This document shows, one piece after another, positions 21,830 to 32,650 of a stretch of 64,000 nucleotides of DNA. Numbering within the stretch: position 1 is the stretch's first letter; each line of letters begins with the position of its first letter. The DNA comes from Silene latifolia. Lineage: Eukaryota; Streptophyta; Magnoliopsida; Caryophyllales; Caryophyllaceae. The stretch lies in the NCBI RefSeq assembly GCF_048544455.1, contig NC_133534.1, positions 224,096,292-224,160,291 on the forward strand, read 5' to 3'. A program made the translations under genes and the position numbers. The notes below the pieces were generated by a model. That model saw nothing but the letters and a program-made list of their open reading frames with translations, ran no database searches and was not told where the DNA came from.

Positions 21830-23392
21830 TCAATTTTCACTCATCGTGACATCATCTTCATCTACCTCCATGGAACCGGAGGTTTTACCATCATCTTCTT
21901 CACTAGAACTTGAACTTTGATCTTCTTCCTCATCATCTTGGCAAGACCCACTACCCCCCCCCCCCCCCCGCTCTCATCATCAACTTCGTCCTCTATCCTT
22001 GTTTCCCGATCATCCTTTTCTTCATATTGAGAAGCATTACGAAAGAACACTTTCCTATCCACCCAATTTGGTAAAGAAGTCGAAGGATCAAGGAGTACTT
22101 GCCTAGCAAGATGTTAGAGGGGTGTATATTGGGCGTAGTGGGCATTAACCCAATCATTCTATGCTTCCTTATGAATATGTTGCCTTAATTGTGTCAAGTA
22201 GTCATTTCCCGCCGTAATATTACTCGATTTGAACTCGTGGTAGGAAAAGGGATATGGTGGTGTAACAATGGAGGAGTAGGGCTCTTCTCTTGGATTTTGT
22301 TGTTGCTTGATGATGGTCTCAGCTCTCTTGGAAACAAGAATAAGGTAGTTGGTTTGGTGGGTGGAGATGCGACAAATCTTGCTTGGTAAGACAATGGAAT
22401 TGTCATTCTTGATAAGCCACTCATAAGTATGGTCTAAGGTATCATGCTCGACCCATTGAAATTTTGTGGATCAAATTACTCATATCAAGAAGGTGGTTTC
22501 CTTTAACCGCTTTGTAAGTGTTGTCTTTGTTGAACTCCAGGTTAAATTGTCTTGCCAATCTTGTCACCAAGCCTCCATTAACAATGAAAGCCGCGCCATC
22601 TTTACCATTCTCAATATCCAACCATCTCTTGATCAATAGTTGAATAACATTGTACTCACTTTGGGGCTTCCCACCAACATTCAAAAAGACTCTTGGTAAA
22701 CAAAGTCTAATTCTGTCAAGTGATTGGCTTCTTTTCTAGCAATCAAAGTGTTAGCTACGAACTTGTGCTAATAGCTTATACACGGATGATGAATGTACAA
22801 GGCATGGCACTCCTTGAAAGTGGTGAACTCACGACCGGAGATAGCTTGCCAAAGTGGTTCGGCATCAAATTCCAATGGTTTCTTGCTAAATCAGTCATGG
22901 TTCTTAAGCCCAAACACTTTACCAAAATCACTCTTATGCATTGTTCTAGTCTTGTTTTCGAGACGGAATTCTACATATTCTCGACTCTCAATTTTGTACT
23001 CCCCCAAGGAACTAATGAATTCCAATGTCAAAGAGGGGTATGTCAATTCATTCATTTCAAAGAGGGTTGATAACCTCATAGACTCGAAGAATGCCTTTGT
23101 TTGCTCTACACCAAATTTACCCAAAGCATCTTGACATACAGTTTTAGTAGCTAGACTCTTTTTCTTGGGTAGGGATTCGAATGCAAGCCTATGCTTATTG
23201 GATATGAAAGTTACCTCCGGATAATTCTTTAATTGTTCCACCTCCAGGATAGAAGTAGTAGCTTCCTCGATAGCATTGACAGTTGACGGTGCTTGCTCCC
23301 TTTGTTGAACCAAGACCAATGCCTTTGAAGCAAGAGCTTGTTGTCTCTTGGATAAGAGTGGTGTTTTTGTTGCCTCCTTTTGTCCTTTCCAT
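21830..23392 (-). pseudogene. Athila envelope-position ORF (second family member, broken)
   Basis: Minus-strand pieces in order are 23392-23195 (MERTKGGNKNTTLI), 23319-22891 (LKNYPEVTFISNKHRLAFES, LSTLFEMNELTYPSLTLEFI, FRLENKTRTM), 22684-22442 (VIQLLIKRWLDIENG, FIVNGGLVTRLARQFNLEF) and 22062-21830, ending with an acidic tail MEVDEDDVTMSEN. The order and the GGLVTR.A block match the ORF at 4989-6481. It has several frameshifts and a (C)n homopolymer at about 21953-21969. No transmembrane segment is clear. Role unknown. Confidence 0.7.
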
Positions 23393-24388
23393 AGCTATTC
23401 TCCTTTCAAATTTGTATCAACAAACTAAGGTTTTGCTTGAATGATCCTTTCTTCTTCAAGTTTCAATTGAATACCCAATCAATTTGAGGATTTTCGGATT
23501 TTCACCCAACCCTGGAGAAATTGATTGATTTTGTGGAGAAATTGTTGTTTGAATGGTCTTACTGTTGACAAAGGAGTGATTTGTTTTTTTTAGCAAGTTT
23601 GGACTTGATTGTGGTGAATTTGGATGAGAGATTGTTGTTTTTGGATGAGGGGATTGAAGGTTGAAGTGAAGGAAAATATTGTTTTTGTGTTTGAATGAAA
23701 TGAAACAAAATGAAGAAGAGGGTTTGGTCCCGTGTTTTGGTGATGTACCAGGTAAGGACGGGCGGATTTGGGTGGAGCCGGGCGGATTTTCATCCATTAA
23801 AAAATCAACAATTTTCTTGGCTTTGGAGACGGGCGTCTTGAAGGCAAGTCGGGCGGATTGTTGCTTGGCTCGCTCGACTTGTGTTTGAGACAGTCAGATT
23901 ATTGTCCAGTACAAAATTTAACATTTGAGAGCTCCTTCAAGACCCATGACTTGAGCTGAGGTCGAGCAACTTGAGAAGTGGGTCGCTCGGGCTGAAGTCG
24001 GCTCGGGCAGATTTCCTTCCAGAGTAAAACTTCACTTTGTGCCCCTTTCCCAGTCACCACGAGCTCAGGTCTGCTCATGGGGATATTCGTCCCGCAACAA
24101 TTCTTCTTATTTTCTTCGTCATTTCTTCTTGGGTAGCATTACAAAGACTTGATTAGCCTAGGTATGTGCTTCCCCACACTTGATCAACGAACACTACACA
24201 TTTGAATCACATTAAAATCCCTCCCTCACTTGCTCTCATGTTACACAAATTCGTCAAACAAAGCATGTGAAATGCAATGCAAAATTTGAGCAATGTACAA
24301 GTTAAATGAAATGCAAGTTAAGAGGTTACAATATTTACAAATGGTGGTTTAGTGAGGACTCCACCAAACTCTCCTTTTTTGAGAGGTG
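23393..24388 (-). other. Spacer with repeated GGGCGGAT words
   Basis: Non-coding, purine- and then CG-rich. The word GGGCGGAT recurs near 23761, 23779 and 23852. The deletion that removed pol must lie to the right of or inside this stretch. Confidence 0.5.
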
Positions 24389-24676
24389 TCAAGGGGACAA
24401 AGCCAAGGCGTTGTTGATGTTGCTCAACACCTTGTAGAAGTAGTCAAAGGCTTGTTCATTTTCATGATAAAGGTCTTGCATAGACCCTTGAATATTGTTG
24501 TCTTCATTTTTGTAATTTGAGTCAAAGTGGTGACAAGGATCCATCAAGCCTTGATCTAGAGTCATAGCATTCGTAATATAGGGATTAACCAATCCCCCAA
24601 ATTCATTGTCCCATAGACCATACACTTTATTTTCTTTCTCCCCTATATTGGGTCGATCATGAGTTGATACGAGCAA
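24389..24676 (-). pseudogene. Unrecognised 95-codon ORF in Athila
   Basis: Open frame beginning MLVSTHDRPNIGEKENK with an asparagine and aspartate-rich middle (DSNYKNEDNNIQG). It matches nothing I recognise. It lies between the protease and the spacer, where RT should begin, so it may be residual linker sequence rather than a gene. Confidence 0.3.
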
Positions 24677-24864
24677 CTCTCCTTATTTGTTATCATGGCC
24701 AATGAGGCTTCCATCTATACTTGTCAGTGGTGTGCTTTGCAAGCTCTCATTCTTGTTGTGAAAAATTCCATGCTCTCGAATAGAGCCATTTCAACATCAT
24801 CAATATCTTTCTTCCAATTGGGCGGTGTATCATTGACCTTCTCTTTTAGATTTCTATCTTTCCC

Positions 24865-25709
24865 TTATTCTTTGAATGGAGATTCCATCTTCTTCTTGTC
24901 ACCCTCCCGAGTATAGTGATCAACCGTAAAGCATGGCTCAAACAAGTTGGGAGCTCTCATAGTCTTATCAAGGTTGAAAGTGATTGTTTCATCACCTACT
25001 TCAAGGGTGATCTCTCCATGTTTCACATCGATCATCACTCTGGCGGTGTGTAGGAATGGTCTTTCTAGAATGATTGGAATGTTGGAATATTCCTCCATAT
25101 CAACAATGACAAAGTCCACCGGTATGAAAAACTTTCCAACTCTCACGGGTACATCTTCTCATACCCCTAGTGGTTTTTTGTTAAATGATCTGCCATTTGT
25201 AAAGTCATGTTGGTGCACTTGAGCTCTCCCACTCCTAGTCTTTCACATACCGAATATGGCATGACACTCACACTTGCACCTAGATCGTATAGTGCCTTGT
25301 CGATTGTGGTATCACCAATGGTACATGGAATGGAGAAACTTCTCGGATCTTTGAGCTTTGGAGGGGAATTCCCTTTTAGAATTGCACTACTTATCTTTGT
25401 GAAGGCAATGATTTCCAACTCCCTTATGGACTTCTTCTTGGTAAGGATATCTTTCATGTACTTTGCATAGGTAGGAACATGGTGCATTAGCTCCGTGAAT
25501 GGTATAGAAACCTCTAAGTTCTTCACAATCTCCATGAAATTTCCAAGTTCCTCATCAAACTTGGGCTTAGCTTGGCGACTTGGGAATGGAAGTCTAATCA
25601 CAATAGGCTCTTTCTCAATTTCTTTAGCATTCTGTTCATTTCTCTTCTTTGATGAGTCATTGGTAGTTGTCTCTACCACCTTAGGATTTCTCCTTAGTGG
25701 TTCAATCAC
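24865..25709 (-). pseudogene. Athila aspartic protease (frameshifted)
   Basis: Protease region in two pieces. The first (25709-25167) has KLKDPRSFSIPCTIGD and the active-site block YDLGASVSVMPYSVCERLG. The second (25146-24865) has VGKFFIPVDFVIVDMEE and IPIILERPFLHTARVMIDV. The G of ILGRP is E here. Residues match the complete Athila (10816-11430) closely, so they are the same lineage. The frame breaks near 25160. Confidence 0.85.
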
Positions 25710-25787
25710 ATCACTTTGCTTGTCATTCTGCTCAACAATACCTTCTTCAATTGGTATCTTTGGTCCCTTATATTTTGTCTTTGCTCC

Positions 25788-26430
25788 TCAAGTGGATAGC
25801 ATTAATGGTCTCATGTCTTGTGGGAGGATTACCTTGAGGAGGTAATTATCCCTTTTGTCTTTGGGAGCTAGAAGAGGCCAATTAATACAATTGAGTCTCC
25901 AACATTTTGGTGTGAGCAAGGATATTGTTGATGGTAGTGTCTTTGGCTTGGTTATCCCTTTGCATTTGAGCAAAGAAATCTTGTTGGCTCTTTTGCATTT
26001 GGAGGACCGCTTTTTGAACATCAAAAGCTTGGTCATTGGGTTGATTGTAGTATGGTATTTGAGTAGGATTTCTCATTGGAGGTGGTGTGTATGTGGGTTG
26101 AGCATTTTGGATATTTTGGCTCTTGTATGAGAGGTTTTGATGAAATTTGGTATTCTCATTGTAGTAGTTGGAATAAGGGAGGCCATTTTTGTATGCTTGG
26201 AAAGCATTTACTTGTTCATTTGTTCCCCTACATTCATGTTGATCATGTCCCAAGGTTCCACAACTCTCACACACTTCATTTGGGATTGAGGATGTCGCCT
26301 TCATAGCATTGACATGTTGTTTGGGTGATTGGTAAGCTTCATCAAGCTTGGCCATGGCCTTCTCAAACTTCAAGTCTATGGTGTCGATATGAGCACTTAG
26401 TTGAGTACCCAATTGTGTGATGGAATCCAC
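25788..26430 (-). pseudogene. gag: Athila gag, C-terminal part with zinc knuckle
   Basis: Reads MDSITQLGTQLSAHIDTID, then a coiled-coil-like stretch and the CCHC knuckle CESCGTLGHDQHEC (C-X2-C-X4-H-X4-C). A glutamine-rich and asparagine-rich tail follows (NNILAHTKMLETQL). The capsid core upstream is missing because the element is cut near 26430. The knuckle binds element RNA in packaging. Confidence 0.8.
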
Positions 26431-26505
26431 CTCATGCTTCCCTTCATAAATTTACATGCATCTAGTAATATTTAATTTTTTTTTTTTTTTTTTTTAAAAA
26501 CAAAC
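26431..26505. other. Junction with poly(T) run
   Basis: A T run at about 26470-26494 separates the Athila fragment from the CACTA end. TTCATAAATTTACATGCATCTAG resembles 1965-2000 in reverse, so a common source is possible. Only the first 20 or so bases are meant as a marker. Confidence 0.4.
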
Positions 26506-26775
26506 AACAACGGTTATTGAGAAACAACCCGTTGTCTTTAGTTATAACAACGGTTTTGTATATTACAACCGTTGTTATAAATTTCCCACCAAAATTGAGT
26601 CACACTTTCCACAACGGGTTTTTATATTTAAAACCGTTGTTAATAGTTTTAACAACGGGTTCCTTAAGAAAACCAACCGTTGTTAAAACCTTTTACAACG
26701 GACGCTTTAACAACGTCCGCTTTTTTATATAACATCGGTTTTTAACCGTTGTTATAGCCTGTATCTGTAGTAGTG
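26506..26775 (-). mobile_element. CACTA (En/Spm) transposon terminal fragment
   Basis: Read from the right, the end is CACTACTACAGATACAGG, the CACTA terminus. Inward there are repeated subterminal motifs of the form AACAACGG/CCGTTGTT (at least eight between 26510 and 26755, both orientations), which are the transposase-binding repeats of this superfamily. The opposite terminus and any coding part are absent. Confidence 0.75.
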
Positions 26776-27203
26776 ATTATTACTTTAATTCTTGCGTTTC
26801 TTCAACGTTTCTCATAACAAGATAGCAAAATATCTTTAAATCTTTTCTCTAAAAATCCATTGTGGATGATTGTTGCTTGGACTTAAGTTTTGTATTCCAT
26901 TGTATTTTCTTAATTCTTGCTAATTAAACAATGTGAGTGGTTTCTCATTGCTCTTAATTGTTCCAATTTGATTTATTTTAAATTCACACTATTCCCCTTC
27001 AAATTTCGTCAGTTAATTGCATGTTTTGTTTAAATCATAACATTAATCATCTTTCTACATCATTTATGATGTCAAGTATAAAATTTTATATTGAATGTTG
27101 GCCCGAAAATTTTATGAATCCGGAAATATGTATTCTCGAGCCAATAATTGATTTAATGTTTGTTGCATGGTTGATTGTTTAACAAGAACTAAAGTTTGGT
27201 TGT
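26776..27203. other. AT-rich spacer left of the Tat element
   Basis: No gene or repeat recognised. It was continuous with 38148 onward before the Tat insertion. Confidence 0.5.
27199..27203. repeat. Target-site duplication GTTGT (left)
   Basis: Identical to 38148-38152. Confidence 0.88.
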
Positions 27204-27962
27204 TGTATCGGTAAAAATACCCTCTCATTTTCATCATGACAAGGCCACTCGCTATTGGGAAAAACAAAGGCACACGGATCAATGACAAGGCAGTAGGCTG
27301 CTAGACGCAAGGAAGAACAAGGGAGGATGAAACTGGACATTCAAGTAATCCGAAAGCCACGGCTGAACTAAATAGAAAACAGCCAGCAGGAACGTTGAAA
27401 TGGTCAGCAAGAACATTGCGGTTATCAGCAAGAGCTTTGACAAAGTCAGCAACCATTTCCTATTTCGTAAGGAGTGGAGCATATGTAGGGAGCACGTGCA
27501 ACCACCCCAAGAAAGGCTATAAAAGAGGAACAAACATCGGATTCAAGGCATTCTTCATTCCTCATTCACTTCACTCGGAGAAATATCATTCACCAACCTG
27601 CAACACACAATAATTAACACACTTAGGATCATATACACCATTCGTATCATTTGTACTTAGCCATTTGGAGTTTTTATGCTGTTCCAGCTAGGTTTATCCA
27701 TGAATACTATTATTACTAGTGGATCATTGGCGGGATACCATTCCCCCACGGTTTTTCCCACATTTTGGGTTTCCCGCGTCACCATTTTGCTTGTGTCATT
27801 TGTCTCTCTTTCTTTTTGGTTTGCTTTTCTCTCGTACTAGTTGTTTACTTCCGTTCTCATTATGTTCTTACTACTGATGTACTTAAGTCTTTAATATCGT
27901 ATTTTAATTTGAATAGCCGCATTGACTCACAAATCTTTAGTCGGTAAAATCTTACCAAAACA
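27204..27962 (+). repeat. 5' LTR of the Tat element
   Basis: 759 bp, TGTATCGG...AAAACA. It lacks about 12 bases (GGTTGAGCATAT) that the other LTR repeats. Confidence 0.92.
27518..27525 (+). promoter_or_regulatory. TATA box in Tat 5' LTR
   Basis: TATAAAAG, conserved at 37689-37696 in the 3' LTR. Likely the element promoter. Confidence 0.65.
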
Positions 27963-27965
27963 ATT

Positions 27966-27983
27966 TGGCGCCCACCGTGGGGC
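27966..27983 (+). promoter_or_regulatory. Primer binding site, tRNA-Lys type
   Basis: TGGCGCCCACCGTGGGGC, 3 bases after the 5' LTR, complementary to the 3' end of plant tRNA-Lys (...GCCCCACGGTGGGCGCCA). Confidence 0.85.
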
Positions 27984-28041
27984 ATTGTGGTTAAATCTTG
28001 GTTAAAATACCTCTTTTCGAAATATCCTAACATCTTTATAG

Positions 28042-29655
28042 TTGGTCATGTCAGGATTCAATCAGCACACATCAGGTCCGACGAGTACATCAGTGCGAAC
28101 TCAAGTAGTAGGGGCGACGCTAGCAACCTCCGATGTTCCAACAACGGCGGTCCCTACCACCAGAGTGACTGAAGGCCAGGCTCAGCCTCAAGTATCAGCA
28201 AAGCCTCCTTACTCCCCAAAAATCACAGATCTGGGAGCAGGGAAGGCTGGAAAATCACCAGTTATTAATCCTATGCCAAAGCCTAATAAGGATGGGTGTC
28301 CGCAGCGCCCAGGATCACCAAGACACCTGATAGGAGCCCGTCTCCCAGGAGCATCACAACCGGATCCTAAGACAACAATTGCTCCAAGGGATGAGATCCT
28401 TGCAGCAGGCGGTGATGGGGTTACAAAGGAACAACCCATCCTTGCAGGAAAAGATAGATACAGTGTCACCCCTGGGAATGCCCCAGCAGATGGCAAGGTC
28501 AACACTCGACCAGGGGAATGCCAAGGAGTACTCAGGGAGGCTAATGCCACAAAATATAGTAACCAGACTCGATATGGATATGCTGCCACCAGGGGTAACC
28601 ACACCACCTGAGCGAGTGTATCCGGCGAGAACGGAGGCCACCCGGCGATTCAACCACCGGGGGTCCTACCACCACCAAGGATGCCGCAAACGTACCCTAT
28701 GGTACTCAATCCTGTAGGATTAGGAGCACTGACTCCAGATCCCATACCAAAAACCAGCAGTACGCCAGTGGTACCAGGGAGTAATCCAGGGGAACGTCAG
28801 AAAAACGACATCTCCGGGATGTGATCCTATATGCCATATACTCCGGACGATCGATTCGGGCCTATTGTGAACTCAGCACCATTACCTGGAAGTTACATGG
28901 TACCCCCTTACATGTCAGGAGGAACACCAAATCCATATGGGATCTACTCAGTATCCCACAACCAGAGTATGGGGATAAGAAGCCATGTACAATAACAGTT
29001 GCAGGATATTAGGTCTTTACTCGGCAAGGTTCCAGGGTTACCACGTCCCATGAAGGTAGCAACCTCGGAGTGCTATGCGGACTCCCCCTTCGTGGATAGC
29101 ATTGCCCTTGTCAGCATGCCGAAGGGATTCACCACACCAACAATGACATTGTATGACGGAACGGAGGATCCGCTGGAGCACATCAACCAGTACAAACAGA
29201 AAATGATGGTGGTTGCAGCAACAGGGCCTGAAAAGGAGGCATGCATGTGCAAAGGATTAGGTTCCACCTTGTCAGGAGCTGCACTCCAATGGTTCATTAA
29301 CCTTCCCAACAAGTCTATTTCCAGCTTCGAGGGGTTAGTGAATGATTTCAATCAACAGTTCGCAAGTAGCCGCAAGCCATAAAAATTATCCAGTGATCTA
29401 TACCGGATCGTCCAGAGGTTCGAGGAGTCCACCAGGGATTATCTTGCCACATTCAATGTGGAAAAAATATCTATCCCTAGGTGCGACACTACAACAGCAG
29501 TCAATGCCTTCAGAAGGGGACTGCATCGCGACTCTGATTTGTAGAAGGATCTCACCAAGCACCCATGTGCCACTTTTGAGGAAGTCAAACAAATGACAAA
29601 GGCTACTTATCGCCTAGAGGAGGATGAGGATAGAAGGGACCTGTACAAAACATAG
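28042..29655 (+). pseudogene. gag: Tat gag (broken)
   Basis: A serine, threonine and proline-rich N-terminus starts at 28042 (MVMSGFNQHTSGPTST). The frame shifts near 28400-28610. The capsid core runs 28999-29382 with PRPMKVATSECYADSPFVDS, MTLYDGTEDPLEHINQYKQ, GSTLSGAALQWFINLPNKS and FEGLVNDFNQQFASSR. After a stop it continues LYRIVQRFEESTRDYLATFN and AVNAFRRGLHRDSDL, then EEVKQMTKATYRLEE. This is the Tat/Ogre gag pattern. Three stops show it is dead. Confidence 0.85.
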
Positions 29656-29779
29656 TCGTCCAGCAGAAAAATCACAACTGAGAAGAAGAACGAAAGAGCC
29701 AAACCCTACAGCAAGAACAGAGTGAACAAAGTCTCAGGAGAAACAGAGAGCACTGAGGCTCCATCTTAGCTCAGCGAGT

Positions 29780-30640
29780 ATGGGTTCACCACTGGACTTG
29801 CTTGGGGTATTGAAGGCAATCACGGAACTAAGGCAGAGGGCCAGGTGGCCCAAGAAGCCTACCTCCATGGAGAACGACAGAAGAGATGCCAGCAAAAGGT
29901 GTGAATACCACAATGATATTGTCCACAATACAGAAGATTGTGTAGTACTACGAAAGGAAGTGAAGCACCTTACAAAGATCTTGGATGCTTGGATCACCCG
30001 CTCCCCAAGGGAGCGAAACAGAAAGGTCAATACTGCTAACCAGGCCCAACCATCCCCACCTCCACCTTACTCAAAGGTCGTGAGCGTCATCACAGGAGGG
30101 TCGGAGATATGTGGTCTCACTTATTCAGCAGCAAAGCGCCATGTAACTGAGACTAAAGAAGATAAACCAGAGTTCTCCCTTAGGGTTGGGAGACAGGATC
30201 TACCATCAATCTCATACGACGAGGCAGACATACCCGATGAGGCAGAACACCACCATGACGCCTTGATCATTAGCCTTTCTATAGGGAATTACCTTGTTAA
30301 AAAGATATTGGTAGATACAGGAATCTCCGTGAATCTAATAATGCCGGAAACCTTGAAGAATATGGGGTTTAGCGAGAAAGACCTGGTGAAGAAGGCAGTA
30401 CCCTTGGTAGGTTTCAGCGGATAAACCAAACAGTCCCTTAGAGAAATAATGGTACCTACGTTTGCAGGGGGTATAAACAAACAGGTACGGTACGGTACTT
30501 GGTCATTGATGGTCCGTCAACTTATAACGTGATACTTGGCAGGCCTTGGATCCATGAAATGAAAGCGGTACCATCAACGTACCATCAGAGCCTGAAGTTC
30601 CCTACACCCTGGGGGTACATGAGATACGGGGAGATCAAAA
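29780..30640 (+). pseudogene. Tat gag end and aspartic protease
   Basis: Begins with a zinc-finger-like block RCEYHNDIVHNTEDCVVL (C-X2-H...H-X4-C), the Tat gag knuckle. The protease follows: ALIISLSIGNYLVKKILVD with active site VDTGISVNLIM (D-T-G). A stop and shift occur at 30422, then [20 protein letters not shown] in another frame at about 30495-30570. The active-site triad is kept, but the frame is broken between catalytic loop and flap end. Confidence 0.82.
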
Positions 30641-30652
30641 TGAAGCTCGGGA

Positions 30653-31560
30653 TTGCTACAAGAACGCTTTAAAACCCACTGCAGCTGGTCCTACATAGCA
30701 GTTACAGAAACTGTGTGTTTAGAGGGAGTATATCGCACCTCCCCAGGAGGAACTCGACGAAGTAATCCTGGACCTGTTTTCGTAAGAACGATCTTGATAG
30801 GAGCTGATTGTGCAGACAACATCCGTGAGCAAATAATTCAATTTCTACGTACTAACATGGATTGTTTCGCCTGGTCCCATAGCGACATGATTGGCATAGA
30901 TTCAAGTGTAATTACACACCGGTTAAACGTAGACCCCAGCTTTCCTCCAGTCCAGCAGAAAAGGCGGAAATTTGCTCCTGAAAGGAACGAGGTGATAAAC
31001 CAGGAGGTAGACAACCTCCTGGCAGCAGGCAAGATCAGGGAAGTTAACTACCCAGAATGGCTCTCGAATGTTGTGGTTGTACCCAAGAAGAACAACAAGT
31101 GGAGAGCATGTGTCGATTTCACAAATCTTAACAAAGCTTGCCTAAAAGACCCGTTCCCTCTGCCGCACATTGATTCCATGGTAGACGCTACAGCAGGGCA
31201 AGAGCTACTGACCTTCCTTGACGCTTGGAGTGGGTACAACCAGATAAAAATGGACCCTAAGGATCAGGAGAAAACAGCCTTCAGATCTGACAGAGGATTG
31301 TACTGCTACAATGTGATGCCCTTTGGCCTCAAGAATGACGGTTCCACCTATCAGCGCCTGGTGAACAGAATGTTCAAGGAGGAGATAGGGAGAACAATGG
31401 AAGTCTAGATTGACGATATGGTAGTCAAATTCGATAAGGTAGAACAACACATGTCCCACCTGGAAAATACCTTCTCGATCCTCAGAAAATACCATATGAA
31501 GCTGAACCCCTGAAATGTACTTTTGGAGTCTCCTCAGGGAAATTCCTGGGGTACTTGGTG
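30653..31560 (+). pseudogene. Tat reverse transcriptase (broken)
   Basis: One long frame to 31408 contains MDCFAWSHSDMIGIDSSVI, the RT entry PPVQQKRRKFAPERNEVIN, WLSNVVVVPKKNNKWRACVD, FTNLNKACLKDPFPLPHID, FLDAWSGYNQIKMDP (catalytic D) and MPFGLKNDGSTYQRLVNRMF. A stop replaces the Y or E just before IDDMVVK (the DD pair). Further sequence [21 protein letters not shown] then breaks. The order and DMPGID-like block are typical of Tat. Confidence 0.85.
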
Positions 31561-32650
31561 ACGCAAAGAGGGATAGAGGCCAACACAGAGCAAATCAAAG
31601 CAGTACTCCAGTTAGAATCTCCTCAGAAGCCAAAGAACGTACATAGGCTCACAAGACGGGTAGCAACCCTAAACTAGTTCATATCAAGGTCCTCAGACAG
31701 GTGTCGATTGTTCTATAACATCCTGAGGAAGAGCCAGAAGTTTGAATGGACGCAGGAGCAAAAAACGGCGTTTGGGGGAGCTCAGCCAGCACCTAAGCAC
31801 CCTTCCTCTTCTCTACAAGCCGTAACAGCAGGAGACCCACCGTATTTGTATCTGTCAATAGAGGCTACTGTAAGCGCTATCTTGGTATGAGAGCACGAAG
31901 GTGCGAGAAACCAATATACTATATAAGCAAGTCTCGTTACTTACAGAGACCAGGTACACATCTCTATAAAAACTCGTTTTAGCACTTATTATCGCTTCGT
32001 ACAAATTGCGTCCCTATTTTGAGTCGGATAGAATTTCGATCGTGACCAACTACCCCCGAGAACCATAATGAGGAAACCCGAATCGTCGGGGAGAATGGTT
32101 AAGTGGTCTGTCCACCTAAGTGGGTACGACCTGAAATTTGAACCCGAACAGACCATAAAGTCCCAAACCCTAGCCGACTTTGTGTCGACTTTAGTCCCAC
32201 CATTCAAGAACAAGCCGAAAAGTGAAATATTGACCCTAAGTGAGGCTAAAGGGGAGCAGGTTTTGGAATTAAAAGTTGATGGGGGCATCCAACACAAAGG
32301 GATCAGGAGTAGGGCTAGTCTTGAAATTACCTCAGGGGGAACAGATAATACAGGCAGTACGATGCGAGTTCAAAGCAATGAATAACGAGGCTGAATACGA
32401 GGCCCTAATCTTAGGACTCCAATTAGCCTTAGAAATGCAAATCAACTACATCAAGGTGTATCGTGACTCCCAACTGATTGTTAACCACGTGAATAACGTG
32501 TACACGGCCAGTGATCCTAAAATGGTAGCCTACCTGGAAGTGGCGAAGGAGCTCAAACTCCACTTTGCGTCCTTCCACATCCAGCAGATACCAAGGGGCA
32601 GTGGGTTCTATGCCATTCATACATGTCATGAAACCTGCCATACGCCATAA
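31561..32650 (+). pseudogene. Tat RNase H and second, archaeal-type RNase H
   Basis: The connection and first RNase H are badly broken (31620-32070; readable: FYNILRKSQKFEWTQEQK, YLYLSIEATVSAIL). At 32090-32215 RMVKWSVHLSGYDLKFEP closes the first domain. The second RNase H follows (about 32262-32600) with a shifted VDGG/GASNTKGSGVGLVLKLP, NNEAEYEALILGLQLALEM, VYRDSQLIVNHVNN and HIQQIPR. The E of NNEAEYEA and D of YRDSQL are present. A tandem second RNase H is diagnostic for the Tat lineage. Confidence 0.82.

Larger units (their letters stand above)
20119..26430 (-). mobile_element. Internally deleted minus-strand Athila element
   Basis: On the minus strand it carries a gag end with a zinc knuckle, the protease, then directly the envelope-position ORF and the 3' region. 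RT, RNase H and integrase are missing between about 24390 and 23400. Both LTRs are absent: the 3' side ends at 20119, where the plus-strand Athila LTR ends, and the gag side ends near 26430. Confidence 0.8.

Noticed and set aside
28209..28653. Minus-strand ORFs over the Tat gag start
   Set aside because: Shadows of the low-complexity N-terminal gag; unlike the ORF at 35005-36953 they have no recognisable blocks.
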